The position numbers were made by a program, and so were the translations under genes. From Paenibacillus glycinis (GTDB taxonomy: Bacteria > Bacillota > Bacilli > Paenibacillales > Paenibacillaceae), in the NCBI RefSeq assembly GCF_009909185.1, contig NZ_JAAAMV010000001.1, positions 806,001 through 870,000 of the forward strand: a stretch of DNA of 64,000 bases, in the 5' to 3' direction. This document shows, piece by piece, positions 1 through 8,792 of the stretch. Positions within the stretch are counted from its first letter, which is position 1, and each line of letters opens with the position of its first letter. The notes beneath the pieces were generated by a model, which saw only the letters and a list, made by a program, of their open reading frames with translations, was not told where the DNA came from and searched no databases.

Positions 1-91
1 CCGGATAATAAGGTCGGGCCGCAAAGGATATTGCGTTTGGATCGAGCGGCGGCTTGGCGCTTTGCTCCAAAAAACGCCGCATGGCAGCTAG
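1..91 (+). other. Possible C-terminal tail of a gene entering from the left edge
   Basis: The second plus-strand frame is open from the window edge to a TAG at 89-91 and would encode about 29 residues rich in Arg, Lys and Leu. It would converge with the RCC1 gene, whose stop codon is at 88-90 on the other strand. Another plus frame is also open here (to 120), so this is not a secure call. I do not recognise the sequence and see no clear terminator. Confidence 0.15.
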
Positions 92-1953
92 TGATTGTCG
101 TAGGCGATAGACACATATAGGAACACTTTCTGATCCGGGCTATAGTCATGCTCGGTATGTCCTTTAACCTGCCAAACCGCGGTGCTGCCGACGGGCACGC
201 CGGCTCGGCTGTACTCGGTACCGTCCGGAAGTTGCGATGTCGGTCTCGGCGAGCGGTATTCCTTGTCGACGGTCTGCAGACTAAGATCGACATTTTCCCC
301 ATCCGGCGAAATCATCGAGACCGTAATGAGCCCGTGATAACCTTCGGGAGGCGTCCAAGATCCGCTCAACACTTGGCCTGGCGATGAAACGTACCCGTAA
401 TACAACGCATACTCGTAAGTTGTCCAGCCGTCCGAATACGTTTTGGAATCGGAAAGCCGAAAAATGCCGGGCGCCGCAACGGGTGCCGTCGTGAAAGTTA
501 GCTCTTTCTTCTCGCTTTGATTGCCGTCCGCATCGACCGCAACCACGGAAAGGGTGTAGGTGGATTCCGGAGACAGCCCCTTTACTTCATAGCTGTTCGC
601 GTCCCCATTCAAGGTAGCCAGCAGTTCGAACGCGGTGCGGTAGACCAAGTACTTGTCTACGCCCGTTTGGTCTATGGCCGGTTTCCAGTTCAGACGCACG
701 CCAGTAGAGGTCACGTCGGTCACCGTCAGCGCGTCGCCCTGAGGCCACTGCGGCGCCATGGGAACGGCTAACCAAGCTCCTTGAACTTGAACGGGCGTAT
801 ATTGAGCGGTCGTGGTTCCGTCGCCGAGCTGCCCATTCCCGTTTAGACCCCATCCCCAAACGGTTCCATCGGTTCTTACCGCCAAACTGGATGCGCCTGC
901 CGCGATGGCGGACACCGAATCGAGCCGGGTTACCTGAACGGGCGAAGAACGGTTGGTCGAGCTTCCGTTTCCCAGTTGGCCAAAATGATTTTCTCCCCAC
1001 GCCCAAACGGTTCCGTCGCTTTTCAGCGCCATACTATGATCGCCGCCCGCGGCGATGGCGGTCACTGAATCGAGATGGGTTACCTGAATAGGCGTAGAAC
1101 TGCCGGTCGTCGTTCCATCGCCGAGCTTGCCGGCGTAATTATTACCCCACGCCCAGACAGTCCCGTCGCTTTTCAATGCCATGCTATGCGAGAAACCGTT
1201 GGAAGACCCTGCGGCAATGTCGATTACCGAGCCGAGATCCTTCACTTGAACCGGCGTATAACGGTCTGTCGCGGTTCCGTCGCCCAGTTCGCCGCCTCCG
1301 TTGTTTCCCCACGCCCAGACGGTTCCGTCGCTTGTAAGTGCCATACTGTGGCGATTACCCGCAGCGACATCGGTGACCGAACCGAGACCTTGCACTTGTA
1401 CCGGAGCATTGCGGTCTATCCGGCTTCCGTCGCCTAGGGAGCCGAACGCATTCGCTCCCCACGCCCAGACCGTTCCATCGCTTAGAACCGCCAGATTATG
1501 ATCGATTCCTGCGGCAATGGCAACCGCGGAGCTAAGATTGGCAACTTGAACGGGGGAAGAACTTTTAAACATCGTGCTTCCATCGCCCAGTTGGCCGCTC
1601 GCATTGCTTCCCCACGCCCAAACGGTTCCGTCGCTTTTCAGCGCCAAACTGTGCTCGGAACCCGCAGAAATGGCGATAACCGAATCAAGACCCTGCACTT
1701 GAACCGGCATCTTGCTTCCTTCCGATGAACTTCCATAACCCAATTGGCCGTATGCGTTGTTTCCCCATGCCCATACGGTTCCTTCTTTTTTTAGCGCGAG
1801 CGTATGGCCTCCTCCCGATGCTGCCATCGTTACGCCGGCATTCGGATCTTCCGTCGACGCCGCGGAAGCGGCCTTCGCGTCGGCCGTATGGAAAGGCAGC
1901 AGCCATATCGGCAGCAACATTACGCAAACCAGAAGCATTAACCATCCTCTCAT
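88..1953 (-). CDS. Secreted RCC1-repeat (ATS1-like) protein with a fibronectin III domain
   Basis: The protein has 621 residues and starts at an ATG preceded by GGAGG with 7 nt spacing. It opens with a signal peptide (hydrophobic core about residues 4-24, likely cut near ADAKA). Seven RCC1-type beta-propeller repeats follow (about residues 40-395), each marked by a near-identical DGTVWAWG core and a QLGDG turn, which suggests one closed seven-bladed propeller. A fibronectin type III domain lies at about 405-495 (LTVTDVTSTGVRLNWKP), then an unassigned C-terminal beta-rich segment. RCC1 propellers are binding modules, and the bacterial secreted forms are mostly uncharacterised. No membrane anchor or SLH domain is present, so it is probably released. 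It is separate from the sulfatase operon, whose terminator lies between them. Confidence 0.88.
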   Translation of the reverse strand: MRGWLMLLVCVMLLPIWLLPFHTADAKAASAASTEDPNAGVTMAASGGGHTLALKKEGTVWAWGNNAYGQLGYGSSSEGSKMPVQVQGLDSVIAISAGSEHSLALKSDGTVWAWGSNASGQLGDGSTMFKSSSPVQVANLSSAVAIAAGIDHNLAVLSDGTVWAWGANAFGSLGDGSRIDRNAPVQVQGLGSVTDVAAGNRHSMALTSDGTVWAWGNNGGGELGDGTATDRYTPVQVKDLGSVIDIAAGSSNGFSHSMALKSDGTVWAWGNNYAGKLGDGTTTGSSTPIQVTHLDSVTAIAAGGDHSMALKSDGTVWAWGENHFGQLGNGSSTNRSSPVQVTRLDSVSAIAAGASSLAVRTDGTVWGWGLNGNGQLGDGTTTAQYTPVQVQGAWLAVPMAPQWPQGDALTVTDVTSTGVRLNWKPAIDQTGVDKYLVYRTAFELLATLNGDANSYEVKGLSPESTYTLSVVAVDADGNQSEKKELTFTTAPVAAPGIFRLSDSKTYSDGWTTYEYALYYGYVSSPGQVLSGSWTPPEGYHGLITVSMISPDGENVDLSLQTVDKEYRSPRPTSQLPDGTEYSRAGVPVGSTAVWQVKGHTEHDYSPDQKVFLYVSIAYDNH

Positions 1954-2116
1954 GCATCTTCCTCCGTTTTTTTAGCTTTAATCTACCACATTACCTGAAT
2001 CTATAAATGCGCCCGTCGCACTATTAATAACAAATCATCCAAAATTCGGATATTGTGCGAGTTCATGCCCGAAATCCGCTTCAGCTCTGGCTTGCGCACC
2101 CGTCCGGGAAAGCAAA

Positions 2117-2149
2117 AAGCTGCTTCCGGTTGCCTACCGGGAGCAGCTT
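2117..2149 (-). terminator. Terminator of the transporter-sulfatase operon
   Basis: A 14-bp stem with one mismatch (AAGCTGCTTCCGGT paired with ACCGGGAGCAGCTT) and a 5-nt loop. On the minus strand it is followed by TTTTTG, the form of an intrinsic terminator, and it sits 38 nt past the sulfatase stop. Confidence 0.85.
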
Positions 2150-2187
2150 ATGCATAGGGTTCAGTCATTGCATTTCTCGACGCGCGC

Positions 2188-3963
2188 CTATTCCCCGTCC
2201 GACAACACAAACCGCTTGAGTACCGCGAGCATTTGCCGGCCTTGGGGGCCGAGCGACGCGGCCCAATCCACGATTGCCGTCTCGTCGATCCGCGTGATGC
2301 CGGCGAGTTGAACATAACGGGTCAAGCCATCCTGCAGCGGAGCCCTTATCTCCTCCGGCATGAAGCAGCGAAGCGCGAAATAAGCGTCCCTGCCGCCCTC
2401 CGTCCATGCTTCGCCGAGACCCAGGCCGACTTCCCGATGCTGCCGCCGAGCCTCTTTCTCCTGCCGAAGCGCCGCTTCGCCCACGATGCCGTCGACCGGA
2501 ATGCCGATCCGCTCGAATTGCTCCCGCGGCGCGTCGTTCTCGCGCATCAACTCCGCCATCAGCCTGATCATCCTTGCCTCGACGGCCGTATCCTCGATTG
2601 GCGATGACTGCTTCGGATCGAGCTCCAAGTCGAACAGCAGCGTGCCGTGCACGTACGGATTGATGAACGTATGCGCGGGAATTTCCAGCGTGCGGCAGCC
2701 TTTCGTGAACGAAAACGGCTCGCGCAGCCGGAGATCGGACAGCTCCTTCACGTCGAACCGGTTGTGCATATGGGTCGGCATGAGCGTGTATTCAAGGAGC
2801 GGGCCGTTGTCGAAGCTCTGCGGCGCCCTCATGTAGACGTATCTGCCGTCCGTCACGTTGATATGGCCGCCGTGCATGCCGAACAAGGCGGCTTCCCGTA
2901 ACGGCGCCCGGCCGTCGGAGCCGATGGCTCCGCCGAGCGGTTTGCCCAGCATATCCGGCGGAAGCTCCGCCCCGAAGAATTCGAGCAGCGTCGGCGCGAT
3001 ATCGATCGTTTGCGCCAGCGCGGCGCTGCGCTCGCCTCTCGCTCCGCTCCGGGGATCCCAGACGAAGAGCGGCAGCCGCGCGATCTCGTTATAGAACGGC
3101 TGGATGTTTTTGCCCCACCAAGCATGCTCGCCGAGCAGGAAGCCGTGGTCGGTGTTCACGATGAGCATCGTATCCCGCCAGAGATCATGCCGGTCGAACA
3201 GGTCCAGCACGCGGCCGAGATAAACGTCGCACATGCTGACCAGGGCCGCATATTCGTAGATCGCATGACGGATCTCCTCCGGCTGCTGCGTGACCCTGCC
3301 GTAATCCGGCCAATCGAAGTGCTTGCCGTCATAGGCATGCGGGTAGAGGTCCTTGTACTTCTGCTGCGTGAAGAACGGCTCATGGGGATCGAAGGCTTCG
3401 ATCTGGAGAAACCAATTATCCTGGGACAGGTTCGTTTCGATAAATTCGATGCCATTGGCGAAGGTGACCGCAAGGGGCTGCTTCTCTTCCGAATCCAGAT
3501 AGGCGCGGTTTACCCAATCCTGTCGCCATAACCCGCCGATCTTGGGACCGGACAGCGACTCCGGAATGTGAGGGTCCCGTACGTTGCCCTTCCAGGGATC
3601 GCCTTCCTGGCCCCTCGCGTATTCCCACGTGTTGAACCGCGTATGGTACGTCGCTCCGCCGTCTTCGAAATAATGCGTATGATCCGTCGCCAGATGCGTG
3701 TATATTCCTTTGCGGCGCAAAATATCGACCATGGAATCGTCGTAAGGCTCCAGCGGTCCCCAACTGCGATGCAGGAAATTATGTCGCCCGGTATGGAGCT
3801 CCCTGCGAGCCGGCATGCAGGGCAAGCTCCCCGCATAACAGTTGTCGAACGTCACGGTCTTCTCCGAGAGCCGCCCGAAGTTCGGCGCCCGCAGCCATTC
3901 GCCGCCGTAATTCGGCAGCATATGCCGGTTTAAGGAATCGAACATGACCATTACAGCCTTCAT
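2188..3963 (-). CDS. Cytoplasmic Cys-type sulfatase
   Basis: This is a 591-residue type I sulfatase of the alkaline-phosphatase superfamily, which hydrolyses sulfate esters with a formylglycine nucleophile. The maturation motif CxPxR is present as C49-M-P-A-R53 (SLPCMPARRELHTGR), so Cys49 is the residue oxidised to formylglycine. Metal-site segments are VMFDS near the N terminus and NTDHGFLLGEH in the C-terminal half. There is no signal peptide, so it acts in the cytoplasm. The frame stays open far upstream inside the FGE gene, but the start is fixed at 3963 by AGAGGGG and homology beginning MKAVMVMFDSLN. It follows the FGE gene by 20 nt and ends the operon. The substrate is not evident; a sulfated oligosaccharide brought in by the upstream ABC transporter is the natural inference. 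Confidence 0.9.
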   Translation of the reverse strand: MKAVMVMFDSLNRHMLPNYGGEWLRAPNFGRLSEKTVTFDNCYAGSLPCMPARRELHTGRHNFLHRSWGPLEPYDDSMVDILRRKGIYTHLATDHTHYFEDGGATYHTRFNTWEYARGQEGDPWKGNVRDPHIPESLSGPKIGGLWRQDWVNRAYLDSEEKQPLAVTFANGIEFIETNLSQDNWFLQIEAFDPHEPFFTQQKYKDLYPHAYDGKHFDWPDYGRVTQQPEEIRHAIYEYAALVSMCDVYLGRVLDLFDRHDLWRDTMLIVNTDHGFLLGEHAWWGKNIQPFYNEIARLPLFVWDPRSGARGERSAALAQTIDIAPTLLEFFGAELPPDMLGKPLGGAIGSDGRAPLREAALFGMHGGHINVTDGRYVYMRAPQSFDNGPLLEYTLMPTHMHNRFDVKELSDLRLREPFSFTKGCRTLEIPAHTFINPYVHGTLLFDLELDPKQSSPIEDTAVEARMIRLMAELMRENDAPREQFERIGIPVDGIVGEAALRQEKEARRQHREVGLGLGEAWTEGGRDAYFALRCFMPEEIRAPLQDGLTRYVQLAGITRIDETAIVDWAASLGPQGRQMLAVLKRFVLSDGE

Positions 3964-3983
3964 TTCTTTGCCCCTCTCGAATG

Positions 3984-5081
3984 TCAAATTGGCGTCGGTA
4001 TTCTCGCGGGAACCTCGCCGGCCGCTACGCGGAAGCCCAGATTGCCAGCCGAGCTGTCCGGGCTGTTGGAGCTCCGCGCGGCGACGCGGTAGCGGTTGCA
4101 ATACGAGGCGTGACAGAGGTAGGAACCGCCGCGCGTCGACCGGGCCGCCCCCGTGCGGGGACCTTGCGGATTGGCCGGCGGGTCGTTCAGCGGCGACGAC
4201 GGGCTGAACCAATCCGAGCACCACTCCCAGACATTGCCGACCATGTTGTACAGGCCATACCCGTTGGGGGCGTAAGCATCGACGGGCGCAGTGCCTTCGT
4301 ACCCGTCGGACGCGTTGTTTTTCGCCGGAAATTTCCCCTGCCAGATGTTGCAGCGGTGCTCCCCGTCCGGCTTCAGCAGATCGCCCCACGGGTAGCGCTT
4401 CCGGACCAGCCCGCCGCGGGCGGCGTATTCCCACTCCGCTTCGCTCGGCAGCCGCTTGCCGGCCCAGCGGCAGAACGCCTGCGCATCGTTCCACGAAACA
4501 TGGACCACCGGATGATGCATCCGATCGCCGATCGCGGAGCCTCGACCTTCCGGGCAGCGCCAGCCGGCGCCTTCCACCGCCCGCCACCACGGGGCTCTCT
4601 GAACCGTGCCGCGGACATCCCCCGCCGCCTTCTCGGCAACGAAGAGATGAAAGACATAGGACCATCCGAACGCCTCGGCTTCCGTGACGTAGCCGGTATC
4701 CCGGACGAATTCCGCGAACTCGGCATTGGTTACGGCATGCGGCGCGATATAGAACGGGTCCAGCTTTACCGGTCGAACGGGTCCTTCCCCGTCCGCGGGA
4801 AATCCTTCCCGATCGTCCGTGCCCATTAGAAACGACCCGCCTTCCAGCCGGATCATGCCTTCATGGGGACTTCGGCCCGATCTCGCGCGCGTATCGAATG
4901 CGGCTCGCGCTTGTTTGGCAGGCGGTCCTTCTTCCCGGCCGCGGCCGGCTTGGCAGCAGCAGCTCGCTCCTATTGCCGCGTGCGCCCGATCGACCGCCGC
5001 TTGCCGCGGCGAAGCGTTCCGCTCGGCTTGATCCTCATGCGCGCCGGGCCCATGCGGCGTACGTTTCCGTTCGATGTTCAT
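3984..5081 (-). CDS. Formylglycine-generating enzyme (SUMF1/FGE family)
   Basis: This 365-residue protein would convert the CxPxR cysteine of the adjacent sulfatase to formylglycine. The FGE-sulfatase domain starts near residue 75 (GMIRLEGGSFLMGTD) and contains WNDAQAFCRWAGKRLPSEAE and NVWEWCSDW. The C-terminal catalytic element GGSYLCHASYCNRYR carries both active-site cysteines (about Cys323 and Cys328), then PDSSAGNLGFRVA, so it looks active. The first 70 residues are low in recognisable structure, with a Cys-Cys-Cys run. The start ATG has GGAGGAA inside the end of the upstream ATPase gene, only 3 nt after its stop, indicating translational coupling. Having a dedicated FGE next to a sulfatase suggests the pair is a self-contained unit. 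Confidence 0.92.
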   Translation of the reverse strand: MNIERKRTPHGPGAHEDQAERNASPRQAAVDRAHAAIGASCCCQAGRGREEGPPAKQARAAFDTRARSGRSPHEGMIRLEGGSFLMGTDDREGFPADGEGPVRPVKLDPFYIAPHAVTNAEFAEFVRDTGYVTEAEAFGWSYVFHLFVAEKAAGDVRGTVQRAPWWRAVEGAGWRCPEGRGSAIGDRMHHPVVHVSWNDAQAFCRWAGKRLPSEAEWEYAARGGLVRKRYPWGDLLKPDGEHRCNIWQGKFPAKNNASDGYEGTAPVDAYAPNGYGLYNMVGNVWEWCSDWFSPSSPLNDPPANPQGPRTGAARSTRGGSYLCHASYCNRYRVAARSSNSPDSSAGNLGFRVAAGEVPARIPTPI

Positions 5082-5084
5082 CCG

Positions 5085-5927
5085 TTATTCCTCCCGCGGA
5101 AATTCGGCCGTACCGGCCGGTGACCGTGCCGCGTCTCCGAGTTCTTGCCGTCGCCACGGATCGGGCGATGCCTCCAGCAGCGTACGGGTGTAGGCATGCC
5201 GCGGAGCGGCGATAATCGCCTCGGTATCCCCGCTTTCGACGATCCGCCCGCCGTTCATGATCAGCATGCGGTCCGACATGTAGCGCGCGCTTCCCAGATT
5301 ATGCGTAATCCAGATCAAAGCGAGATCGTAATCCTGCTTCAGATCGAGCATCAAATTCATAATATCGATGCCGATGGATACGTCCAGCATGGAGGTCGGC
5401 TCGTCGGCGACCAGGACGCGCGGGTTAATGCCCAGCGCTCTGGCGATCATGACCCGCTGCTTCTGCCCGCCCGAGAGCTGGGAGGCGTATTTATCGATAT
5501 AATCCTCCGCCGGCGTCAAGCCGACCTTGCGCAGCAGCGCGAGCACCTGCTCCCGAATATCGCCTGTCGCGCCGTGCAATCGGAGCGGCCGTCCGACGAC
5601 GTCGTGGACGCGATGATTGGGATTCATCGTTTCGAACGGATCCTGGAAAATCATCTGCAGCTCCCGGGCGACGGACTTGCGGCTCCGCGATTTGCTGCCG
5701 ACCTCGCTGCCCTCGAGCAGAATCCTGCCCTTCGTGGCCGGAATCAAATTGACGATCATGCGGGCAAGCGTGCTCTTGCCGCTGCCGGATTCGCCGACGA
5801 TGGCCAGCACCTCGCCCTTGCTCAAGGTAAAGCTCACGTCGTTGACGGCCGTGAACCGCTTCTTCCGCAGAAAAGAACCGGATTCGAATACTTTGCTAAC
5901 GCTGTCGACTTGCAGCAACGGGTTCAT
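5085..5927 (-). CDS. Oligopeptide/dipeptide-type ABC transporter ATPase (OppF/DppF-like)
   Basis: The 280-residue nucleotide-binding subunit has Walker A GESGSGKST, signature LSGGQKQRVMIARAL and Walker B VLVADEPTSMLD. I chose the ATG at 5927 (MNPLLQVDS) rather than the one at 5948, because GGAGGAGG lies 6 nt before it. It is short for OppF: the usual C-terminal oligopeptide-transporter extension with its cysteine cluster is largely missing. It overlaps the end of the upstream ATPase gene by 32 nt and is followed at once by FGE. It should work with the other ATPase and two permeases at the inner face of the membrane. Confidence 0.92.
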   Translation of the reverse strand: MNPLLQVDSVSKVFESGSFLRKKRFTAVNDVSFTLSKGEVLAIVGESGSGKSTLARMIVNLIPATKGRILLEGSEVGSKSRSRKSVARELQMIFQDPFETMNPNHRVHDVVGRPLRLHGATGDIREQVLALLRKVGLTPAEDYIDKYASQLSGGQKQRVMIARALGINPRVLVADEPTSMLDVSIGIDIMNLMLDLKQDYDLALIWITHNLGSARYMSDRMLIMNGGRIVESGDTEAIIAAPRHAYTRTLLEASPDPWRRQELGDAARSPAGTAEFPREE

Positions 5928-6897
5928 GGCCGGCCTCCTCCGTTTCATATAAATGGCAGGCGACGCTGCCTCCGGCGTCCGCCGCCGTCATGGCCGGCTG
6001 CGCAGCCGAACACGCCGCGACCGCGTGCGCGCAGCGGGGCTGAAATCGGCAGCCCGCGGGTGGCGAGACCAGATCCGGCGGCGAACCGGGTATGCCGGCA
6101 ATCCGAACCTTCGGCCCCGTCAACGAAGGGAACGCGCGCAGCAGCCCTTGCGTATACGGATGCCTCGCCCCGCGAAGCAGCCGGTCGGCGCGGCCGATCT
6201 CGGCCATTTTGCCCGCGTACATGATGCCGATGCGGTCGCAGATCTCCAGCATCAGGGGCAGATCATGCGTGATGAACAGCACGGCGAAGCCGAGCTCCTT
6301 CTTCAGTTCGACGATTCGTCTCACGATGCCCTGCTGCGTCACCACGTCGAGCGCGGTCGTCGGCTCGTCCATGATGATCAGATCCGGCCGCAGCGCGAGC
6401 GACATCGCGATCACGACCCGCTGCCGCATGCCGCCGGAGAGCTCGTGCGGATAACTCCGCAGCCTGTCTGCCGGGAGCTCCACCAGCGCAAGCAGCGATT
6501 CCGCCCGGCTCCAGGCATCGCGCGCGGAGGTGCCGGGTTCATGCGCGAGTATCACGTCCGTCAGCTGGCTGCCGACGCGCATGACCGGGTTCAGGTTGTT
6601 CATCGCGCTCTGCAGCACGACCGACATCCGCGACCAGCGAAAAGCTTGAAACGCAAGCTCGGGCATGCCGGTCAATTCCTGCCCGTCGAACAGAACGCGT
6701 CCTCCCGCCAATCGGGCCGGAGGACGCAGCAGCCGGCTGATGCCGAAGGCCGTCGTCGATTTGCCGCAGCCGGACTCGCCCGCCAGGCCGAAGATTTCTC
6801 CGCGTTCGATGGAGAAGCTGACGCCGTCGACCGCCTTGAACGCGCCTCGCGGCGAAGCGTACTCGACTTGCAGATCCGTAACCTCCAATAAGCTCAT
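5896..6897 (-). CDS. Oligopeptide/dipeptide-type ABC transporter ATPase (OppD/DppD-like)
   Basis: The 333-residue ATPase has GLAGESGCGKSTT, the signature LSGGMRQRVVIAMSL, IIMDEPTTALD and a C-terminal extension with the Cys pattern GCRFQPRCAHAVAAC that is typical of OppD/DppD. The start at 6897 (MSLLEVTDLQVEY) has a perfect AGGAGGTG site 7 nt upstream; the longer open frame to 7008 runs into the permease gene and is rejected. It is the fourth gene of the operon. Confidence 0.94.
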   Translation of the reverse strand: MSLLEVTDLQVEYASPRGAFKAVDGVSFSIERGEIFGLAGESGCGKSTTAFGISRLLRPPARLAGGRVLFDGQELTGMPELAFQAFRWSRMSVVLQSAMNNLNPVMRVGSQLTDVILAHEPGTSARDAWSRAESLLALVELPADRLRSYPHELSGGMRQRVVIAMSLALRPDLIIMDEPTTALDVVTQQGIVRRIVELKKELGFAVLFITHDLPLMLEICDRIGIMYAGKMAEIGRADRLLRGARHPYTQGLLRAFPSLTGPKVRIAGIPGSPPDLVSPPAGCRFQPRCAHAVAACSAAQPAMTAADAGGSVACHLYETEEAGHEPVAASRQR

Positions 6898-6910
6898 CTG
6901 GTTGCACCTC

Positions 6911-7783
6911 CTATGAAAAATGCTGCTGCGCGCCGCGTTTGGCCCGATAACGCTCCAGCGTCCCGTTGCCCAGCAGGACGAATCCGAAGCAGAAGAGCGC
7001 GATGGCAAGGCCCGGCGGAACGATCCACCACCACGCGTCGTACATGATCGCGTTGTTGCTGTGCGCCAGCGCCAGAATCGTGCCCCAGCTTACGCTCCGC
7101 GGATCGCCGATGCCGAGGAAGCTGAGCCCGGCTTCCGCCAATACCGCCTGCGTCGTCACGCTGACCAGGTTCGCCGCGATGATCGGAAACAGGTTCGGCA
7201 GTATTTCCTTGATCATGATCTCGGCGTTGCTCATCCCGACGACCCTGGCCGCCTCCACGTACCCGCGCTGCCGCTCCGACAGCGTCTGGCTGCGGATGCT
7301 GCGCGCCATGTAGAGCCAGCTTAGCAGGCCGATGACGAGAATAATGCTCGTCAGCCCCATCGAGGGCAGGAACGAAGCCAATATGATCATCAGCGCCATC
7401 ACGGGAATGATGAGCAGCAGGTCCACGACGAACATCAAGGCATCGCTCACCCATTTGCGGTAGAAGCCCGCGGTGAGGCCGACCAGAACGCCGATGACCG
7501 TCGTTATCGCGCCCGCCAGAATGCCGACCAGGAACGAGGTATGCGTGCCGTATATCAGCTGGGCGAATACGTCCTGGCCATAGCTGTCCGTACCGAGCAG
7601 GTGCTTCATGGACGGCTTGAGCCACGCCTCGAAATCGATATCGTTCTTGGGATAAGGGGCTAGCCGCGGTCCGATAAACGCCGCGGCGGCAAAAAACGCG
7701 AGGATCGCGAGTCCCGCCAGCTGCTTGGCATTGTGCCCGGAGGCACCCGCAGCCGATGCCGATTTGGCCTTCATTGCATTCAT
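6911..7783 (-). CDS. ABC transporter permease (DppC/OppC-like)
   Basis: A 290-residue inner-membrane protein of the binding-protein-dependent permease family. An N-terminal membrane segment (AILAFFAAAAFIGPRLAPYP) is followed by the usual first periplasmic-side segment containing LLGTDSYGQDVFAQLIYG, a hallmark of the C-type permease. The EAA-like loop is present (YVEAARVVGMSNAEIMIKEILPN, split across residues about 190-212). AGGAG lies just upstream of the ATG, and the start is 6 nt after the stop of the partner permease. Confidence 0.93.
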   Translation of the reverse strand: MNAMKAKSASAAGASGHNAKQLAGLAILAFFAAAAFIGPRLAPYPKNDIDFEAWLKPSMKHLLGTDSYGQDVFAQLIYGTHTSFLVGILAGAITTVIGVLVGLTAGFYRKWVSDALMFVVDLLLIIPVMALMIILASFLPSMGLTSIILVIGLLSWLYMARSIRSQTLSERQRGYVEAARVVGMSNAEIMIKEILPNLFPIIAANLVSVTTQAVLAEAGLSFLGIGDPRSVSWGTILALAHSNNAIMYDAWWWIVPPGLAIALFCFGFVLLGNGTLERYRAKRGAQQHFS

Positions 7784-7789
7784 CAGCTC

Positions 7790-8776
7790 CTAGTTCAGAT
7801 TGACGCGCGGATCGATCAACGGGTAAATCAGGTCGGCCAGCAGGTTGACCGCGATGATGGATACCGCGATGACCAGGAAAGCGCCTTGAATCAGCGGGTA
7901 ATCGTGATTCAGGATCGCGTTGTAGGTCAGCATGCCGATTCCGGGATAGGAGAAGACGATCTCCATCGTGATCGCGCCGCCGACGACATGCCCGAGCGAA
8001 AGCATGAAACCCGTGAACGACGGAAGAAACGCGTTGCGGATCCCGTAATGAAACACGCGCCTTCGGGCCGATAAGCCTTTGGCGCGGGCAAGCACCATAT
8101 AATCCTCCGATAGGACGCGGATCAAATTATTGCGCAGGACGAGGATATGCGTCGCGATCGAGGCCAAAGCCAGCGACGCGATCGGCAGCACGGCATGATA
8201 GGCAATGGAGCCGAGCTTATGCAGGCTGTCCAGCGAATCGTATTCGACCGGAATGGCCTGCCCCATGGGAAACCAATCCAGCTTATAGGCAAAGATCAGA
8301 ATGAGCATGATTCCGACCCAGAAATACGGGACCGAATTAATGAAGAAGCTGACGCCGAGCGCCGAATGATCGAACCAGGAGCCGGGCTTCAAGGCGCCTT
8401 TGATGCCAATGAACCAGCCGGCCGCATAGCTCAGCAAAGTGGCGATGAGCACGATCCCCAGTGTCCAGGGCAAGGCGTTCCACAGCACGTCCTTGACCGG
8501 CACCGGGTAGTTGAAATACGAGATACCGAGATTGCCGTGAAGCAATTGCGCGATATAGCTGCCGAACTGATGAACGAGGCTCGGATCGTCCAGCCCGAAC
8601 TGCTTGCGCAGCGCATTCGCGACGTCGGGCGAACCGAGCGCCGTCTGCGAGGCGATCATTTCCGCGGGATCTCCGCCGATGAGCCGCGGGAGCAGGAAGT
8701 TCATCACGATGGCCGCGAAGAGAGTCGCGATCGCAAACGCGACTCTCCGGATCACATAGGACAATTGAATCTTCAT
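7790..8776 (-). CDS. ABC transporter permease (DppB/OppB-like)
   Basis: A 328-residue permease with the classical N terminus (YVIRRVAFAIATLFAAIV) and the early motif DDPSLVHQFGSYIAQLLHGN. Five to six membrane segments and an EAA-type loop (LVLARAKGLSARRRVFHYG region) are visible. The start ATG follows GAGGAGC and sits 16 nt after the stop of the solute-binding protein gene. It pairs with the C-type permease immediately downstream. Confidence 0.93.
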   Translation of the reverse strand: MKIQLSYVIRRVAFAIATLFAAIVMNFLLPRLIGGDPAEMIASQTALGSPDVANALRKQFGLDDPSLVHQFGSYIAQLLHGNLGISYFNYPVPVKDVLWNALPWTLGIVLIATLLSYAAGWFIGIKGALKPGSWFDHSALGVSFFINSVPYFWVGIMLILIFAYKLDWFPMGQAIPVEYDSLDSLHKLGSIAYHAVLPIASLALASIATHILVLRNNLIRVLSEDYMVLARAKGLSARRRVFHYGIRNAFLPSFTGFMLSLGHVVGGAITMEIVFSYPGIGMLTYNAILNHDYPLIQGAFLVIAVSIIAVNLLADLIYPLIDPRVNLN

Positions 8777-8792
8777 CGGGAATAGCTCCTCT

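Noticed and set aside
2188-4665. An 825-codon open frame that could be read as one fused protein
   Set aside because: Only the part from 3963 onward is sulfatase. The upstream part overlaps the FGE gene in another frame, has no family resemblance, and a good Shine-Dalgarno site marks the sulfatase start.
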